Of a DNA stretch of 64,000 nucleotides, positions 60,380 through 64,000 are shown piece after piece. Within the stretch, counting starts at the first letter, position 1, and every line of letters starts with the position of its first letter. Made by a program: the position numbers and the translations under genes. The notes beneath the pieces are model-generated. The model made no database searches. It had not been told where the DNA came from and worked only from the letters and a program-made list of their open reading frames with translations. Source of the stretch: an uncultured Saprospiraceae bacterium (GTDB lineage: Bacteria > Bacteroidota > Bacteroidia > Chitinophagales > Saprospiraceae); NCBI GenBank assembly GCA_937951615.1, contig CALFBH010000012.1, forward strand, positions 62,001-126,000, written 5' to 3'.

Positions 60380-61305
60380 TTTTGTATAAAGCGCATGTAA
60401 GCAATTTTTCCATCTTCGTAAACCGTTTCAATAATCTCAACGTTTTTCAGGCTTTTGAGCGGCATCGTCATTTTATTGACAAATTCTGTTTTATTATACA
60501 TTTCCATACCGTTCGAGGCTTTATCGACCTGAAAAATACGGGCATGATCAGCAAACATTTCATCCAATTGATTTCTACGTTTTTTCCAGTCTTCCATTTT
60601 TGACGTAGAAAAATAATGAATCATCAAGGCATAATCATCTGTTTTTAGCTGAATCGTTTCCCGTCGATTTTTTTTGTCCAATACACGAATAATTGTATCT
60701 GGTTGATAATAGGATGCCTGTGCGATCAGCGTAATCTTTTTTCTTTTTGTTTTAAAATGAAAGCAATTATCCGGATTGCAGCTTTGCATTTCTGGTGACT
60801 CCTCTTCATGCAAAATAATTACTTCTACTCTGTCTTCAATCTGTTGCCCTGTATCGGCATCTGTAAAACAAAAAGTATAACGTTGTCCTTTGCCCCAATA
60901 ATTCCAGACAAAAGCACTAAACAACATCACTGCCAGTAAAGAAAAAACATAGAGTTCAGGACGCCAGTTTCGTGGTTTTGAAATGATAGTTTCTGGTTGC
61001 TTCCTTTGTTCTTCTGTAGATTGATAAATAAAATGTGGCCAATTCTGAAACCCACAATACTGACTCAGCATATCCAGAATATCCCGACGGGGCAGGCGGT
61101 CATTTTCTGCTGTTTTGAAATAAGTATAAAAAGACTTTTCACTAATTCGTCCATTCGTTTTTTCCTGCAAATGAGTTTGAAAACGAGCAATTTCCCGTCC
61201 TTTCCAATCTGCAATAGGGACAGCACAATCCGGGTGTACACTTTTGTACACAGTCTCAATCTGTTCTTGTAATAACAGAAAATATGCCGCATTGTTATTT
61301 TGCAT
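60376..61305 (-). CDS. Single-pass membrane protein with N-terminal helical domain
   Basis: 309 residues. Residues 1-100 are a cytoplasmic helical domain with a DNA-binding look common in this phylum (WKGREIARFQTHLQEKTNGR, ISEKSFYTYFK, ILDMLSQYCGFQNWPHFIY). A transmembrane helix follows at about 117-135 (ELYVFSLLAVMLFSAFVWNY), then a periplasmic part with little pattern. It might be a sensor that passes an envelope signal, by analogy only. It is divergent from the SIMPL genes and translationally coupled to the exported protein downstream. Confidence 0.65.
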   Translation of the reverse strand: MQNNNAAYFLLLQEQIETVYKSVHPDCAVPIADWKGREIARFQTHLQEKTNGRISEKSFYTYFKTAENDRLPRRDILDMLSQYCGFQNWPHFIYQSTEEQRKQPETIISKPRNWRPELYVFSLLAVMLFSAFVWNYWGKGQRYTFCFTDADTGQQIEDRVEVIILHEEESPEMQSCNPDNCFHFKTKRKKITLIAQASYYQPDTIIRVLDKKNRRETIQLKTDDYALMIHYFSTSKMEDWKKRRNQLDEMFADHARIFQVDKASNGMEMYNKTEFVNKMTMPLKSLKNVEIIETVYEDGKIAYMRFIQK

Positions 61306-61467
61306 AAGAGCATGTTCTAAAGTACGAAATTACACAAAAGACGGCAAATTTCCGCTTTGTAAAGCCTTCGTAACTTTTTGTAAACGTTTTACAAGGGCTT
61401 TACAAGGCATTTTCTGGCAGTATTCACAAAAAGTAGCTAGGTTTGCTACTCAATAAAAAAATTAAAC

Positions 61468-62171
61468 ATGAAAAACATTATTTTAGTTGGTATCGGATTC
61501 CTGATAAGTATCAGTCAATTATCCGCTCAAGACATTAAACAAGACCCAAACACCATCAAGGTCACTGGCGAGTCTATTATTCAGCTTTCGCCCAATGAGA
61601 TTATTCTTGCATTAGATATGAAGAATACTATTCGGAAGATAATAAGCAAAAAACGACCATTGATGTGATTGAAAAGCAACTTATAAAAGCTTTAAAAACA
61701 GCAGGTATTAAAGACAAAAACATCACTTATTCCGCCGTGCAAATGCACCGGGATTATGACCGGGTTAAACGAAAATATTATAATAATCGACTGTATAAAA
61801 CAATCAATGTATGCGTGTATGCTGCCGATGAGATTGCTGAACTTATAGCGATACTTGAAAAAGACGGTCTGCTAGATAAAGAGGTTACGAATTTCGGAGT
61901 TGGAGAGCTGCGCCATACTGATATGGAAAAATATAAACAGCAGGCAAAAGTAGAAGCGATTCAGGATGCGCAAGCCAAAGCAAAACTGATTCTTAGCACA
62001 ATGGGGAAAAAACTTGGGAATATTAGTACAATAGAGGAAATATCTGCCCAGAGAAATTCAACAGATAATAGTCAGGGTTTTTATGGAACGGCTACGCCTG
62101 CGAGTACAAATACAGGGATGTCTCCGATTACGATTACTTATAAATTGGAAGCTGTGTTTGAGATTAAATAG
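61468..62171 (+). pseudogene. SIMPL-domain (DUF541) exported protein with a frameshift
   Basis: The first frame gives a signal peptide (to LSAQ) and the SIMPL start IKVTGESIIQLSPNEIILAL, then leaves register near 61624 and stops at 61668. The next frame continues the domain. If one base is restored in the AAG|AATAC stretch, the join reads LDMKEYYSEDNKQKTTIDVI. The rest (IKDKNITYSAVQMHRDYDRV to the end) is intact. The full protein would be about 234 residues, normal for the family. It may be a recent mutation or a sequencing error. Confidence 0.8.
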
Positions 62172-62183
62172 ATATGCTGTCCA

Positions 62184-62246
62184 GCTAATTTCGGCTTCGC
62201 TCAACCAGCTAACTAACAGTTGCCTGAGCGGAGTCGAAGGCAACTG
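62184..62246. repeat. REP-like palindrome, GAGCGGAGTCGAA family
   Basis: CAGTTGCCTGAGCGGAGTCGAAGGCAACTG (62217-62246) plus a TTCGGCTTCGCTCAACCAGC half to its left. Same family and paired layout as at 9632-9694. Confidence 0.8.
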
Positions 62247-62392
62247 TCTGCATCAAATAAAAAAAGACATCGGCCACCTCAAACCCCCAATGCTGCTCAA
62301 CACCCAAAAAAAGCAATATTAAAGTTAGCGACTGATGTCTTAAATTAGCATCCCTTGCTGGCACAAAGATAGAAAAAAATAATAGATTTAAA

Positions 62393-63382
62393 ATGATTAT
62401 GAAAAATATTCTTATAATTTTAATTAGCATGTTGATTGTATTCCGATTAACAGCACAACAGACAGGGAATTATAATTACGATAATCGTAACCGCACACAA
62501 CACGCGCTCAATACGCCCATTGCCAATGCGCTGCTTCAGCAGGATAATGTTATCCTATTGGATATTAAGGGCTTAATGAACAAAACAGCGGATTCTTACC
62601 TTGCGATTTTCAATATGACGCAGGTTGGTGCAACAGCGATTGAGACCAATGCCATGATGAATACACGCATTGATGCTTTAAGTGCAGCATTGGTCAAACA
62701 TGGTGTCCCGACAGACGATATTTTTGTAGATATGATGTCCTTTGTTCCTGTGTATGAATATCAGGTAGAAAGACGGAAATTCAGTAAAAATTTCAACGAG
62801 GTTCCTGCTGGATTTGAGTTGCAGAAAAATATTCACATTCGTTATACTGATGCTAAAAAATTAGATCATATCGTGACTGCTGCCGCAGAACATGAAATTT
62901 ATGACCTGATTACAGTCGAACATTTTGTGAAAGACACCGAGGCGGTGTATAATGAGTTGCGCAAACAGGCAATTGATTTTGCGCAGAAAAAACTTAAAGA
63001 CTATGAACGAATTGGTATTGAACTAGACACCGTGTATCATGTTTTATCCGAAGAAAAAAATGCTACTTTTCCAGTCAATCGTTACCAGCAATATCAGGCA
63101 GTTTGTCGGAGTTCTATTGAGGCTGCCAGAAAACGGCAGACGGTGAATAATATTCGTCAGCCGAAAACCATGTTTTACAACAAAATGCCTTATGAACCTT
63201 ACGATATTATCATCAATCCTGAAATTATGGAGCCTGCTGTGCAGTACACTTATAATTTGAAGGTGAAGTATATTATAAAAGAGCGTTCTCCTCTTGTACA
63301 AGTGAAACGGGAAAAAGAGTTTATTTTGCTGACACCTGAGGGTGTGATGAAGACCTTGAAAGTAGGGGAGGAGGGCAGCTAG
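62393..63382 (+). CDS. SIMPL-domain-like exported protein
   Basis: 329 residues; signal peptide ending RLTAQ (the second ATG at 62399 is an equally good start). The layout follows the SIMPL/DUF541 family in broad terms: AIETNAMMNTRIDALSAALV with KHGVPTDDIFVDMMSFVPVY, then DAKKLDHIVTAAAEHEIYDL, then ELRKQAIDFAQKKLKDYERI. It is longer than usual because of an insert and a C-terminal tail. It lies 220 bases behind the frameshifted SIMPL gene, from which it is separated by a REP-like repeat. Role unknown; envelope-associated. Confidence 0.7.
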   Translation: MIMKNILIILISMLIVFRLTAQQTGNYNYDNRNRTQHALNTPIANALLQQDNVILLDIKGLMNKTADSYLAIFNMTQVGATAIETNAMMNTRIDALSAALVKHGVPTDDIFVDMMSFVPVYEYQVERRKFSKNFNEVPAGFELQKNIHIRYTDAKKLDHIVTAAAEHEIYDLITVEHFVKDTEAVYNELRKQAIDFAQKKLKDYERIGIELDTVYHVLSEEKNATFPVNRYQQYQAVCRSSIEAARKRQTVNNIRQPKTMFYNKMPYEPYDIIINPEIMEPAVQYTYNLKVKYIIKERSPLVQVKREKEFILLTPEGVMKTLKVGEEGS

Positions 63383-63411
63383 GCTGGGTTGCGCATCGGG
63401 ACTTTTTTTGA

Positions 63412-63486
63412 ACCACTAAAGGACTAAGTAACACTAAGAAGTCGTAAGAGGAAACAAACCTTATTGACCCTTAGTCCTTTAGTGGT
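63412..63486. terminator. Inverted repeat between convergent genes
   Basis: Arms ACCACTAAAGGACTAAG (63412-63428) and the exact complement CTTAGTCCTTTAGTGGT (63470-63486), 41 bases apart, followed by A8 to the right. A probable bidirectional terminator or dispersed repeat. Confidence 0.55.
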
Positions 63487-63517
63487 AAAAAAAATAAGTG
63501 TCCTTCAATCTCTACAT

Positions 63518-64000
63518 CTACCGACAACTCAAATCAAACATCCGTTCAATATCCGCTTCGTACAACTGGTCGATATAAGCACCACCGGGATTACCGTGAA
63601 TATAATTTTTATACAATAGAGCTTTTTTAAATTGTTTGCAAGCCAAGTCCTTCTGATTTTGCTGTTGATGCACAAGTCCTTTATGATAATAAGCTTCGGG
63701 ACATTTATCCCATTTATCCATAATAATATCAAAATCTGCTAAAGCACCTGCTGCATCGCCGGACTTAAATTTTGCCATTCCTCTATACATAAATAGATAA
63801 ATATCCACGCCATCAATACCAAATTTGGCGACAGCCTCATCAAAAATATCAATCGCTTTTTGATAATCACCCATTTGTTTATAAGCTATGCCCATACGCT
63901 CGTAAGCACTTCCGGGAATAATAATATCAACATGGTTTTTCAATTGAATAGAGGTCTTGAAATCTTCAATAGCTCCCTCATAATCTCCTAAGTCCATCAA
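63518..64000 (-). CDS. TPR-repeat protein, C-terminal part (start outside window)
   Basis: At least 160 residues. Tetratricopeptide repeats are visible: GDYEGAIEDFKTSIQLKNHV, GDYQKAIDIFDEAVAKFG, GDAAGALADFDIIMDKW, CPEAYYHKGLVHQQQNQKDL. It serves as a protein-interaction scaffold; the specific role is unknown. The frame is open to the window edge, so the true start lies to the right. The C-terminus has no sorting signal. Confidence 0.85.
   Translation of the reverse strand: MMDLGDYEGAIEDFKTSIQLKNHVDIIIPGSAYERMGIAYKQMGDYQKAIDIFDEAVAKFGIDGVDIYLFMYRGMAKFKSGDAAGALADFDIIMDKWDKCPEAYYHKGLVHQQQNQKDLACKQFKKALLYKNYIHGNPGGAYIDQLYEADIERMFDLSCR

Noticed and set aside
1-64000. tRNA, rRNA, tmRNA genes or riboswitches
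   Set aside because: I looked for conserved tRNA T-arm, rRNA and common riboswitch cores by eye and found none; weakly conserved RNAs could be missed.

Overview
The window looks like a chromosome segment of a Bacteroidota bacterium, probably near the Saprospirales or another marine or environmental lineage. The pointers are secreted proteins ending in type IX secretion (T9SS) sorting domains, a TonB-dependent receptor with an N-terminal carboxypeptidase-regulatory-like domain, a complete Na+-translocating NADH:quinone reductase (nqrABCDEF), promoters of the TAnnTTTG type often lying only a few bases before the start codon, and few visible Shine-Dalgarno sequences. The exact taxon is inference.

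Layout. 1-6000: the end of pyrB, a very large secreted coiled-coil protein, a broken lipoprotein gene, an AbiJ-N4/HEPN-type gene and a 3-hydroxyacyl-CoA dehydrogenase. 6000-6830: repeat-rich, no gene. 6832-16563: an ADP-ribosylglycohydrolase, then the nqr operon, interrupted between nqrD and nqrE by an AAA ATPase plus TOPRIM-like (DUF3226) pair. 16700-24900: DUF983, TerB-DnaJ, purL, NUDIX, a small amidase-containing three-gene unit and a class IV aminotransferase. 24950-29030: a DUF262 / DUF3696-ATPase / unknown cassette lying at the 3' end of a CoA-transferase gene (scoB) and flanked by a 212-bp direct repeat of that gene's end. 29495-35400: a secreted tandem FBA-domain protein, a YkuK-like protein, two FKBP paralogues and an M28 peptidase. 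35558-38163: an EAD11-CHAT protease gene divergent from a TIR-FGE fusion whose C-terminus looks like the variable region of a diversity-generating retroelement (DGR) target. 38440-46874: a PA14 / DUF1501 / DUF1800 secreted-protein operon and a BlaI/BlaR-type pair. 47204-54110: NlpC/P60, an acyl-CoA carboxylase beta subunit, a short-dehydrogenase-like gene, and an RNA ligase plus polynucleotide kinase-phosphatase pair. 54430-64000: a TonB receptor with a lipoprotein, lolD, two SIMPL-domain genes (one frameshifted) and a TPR protein running off the end.

How the genes work together. The housekeeping background is respiration (nqr), purine and pyrimidine synthesis, acyl-CoA metabolism and envelope functions. 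Onto it are grafted at least three immunity-like units. Two of them (ATPase + DUF3226, and DUF262 + DUF3696 + unknown) sit in the same orientation inside or directly behind housekeeping transcription units, with no obvious promoter of their own. The third (EAD11-CHAT and TIR-FGE with a DGR-like C-terminus) has its own promoter-like sequence. The RNA ligase/kinase pair could repair RNA cleaved during such conflicts.

The intergenic regions are unusually rich in palindromic REP-like sequences, a probable MITE and 7-8 bp tandem repeats. I found no rRNA, tRNA, CRISPR array, integrase, transposase or reverse transcriptase. Three frameshifts (about 4147, 13700 and 61624) could be real or sequence errors.
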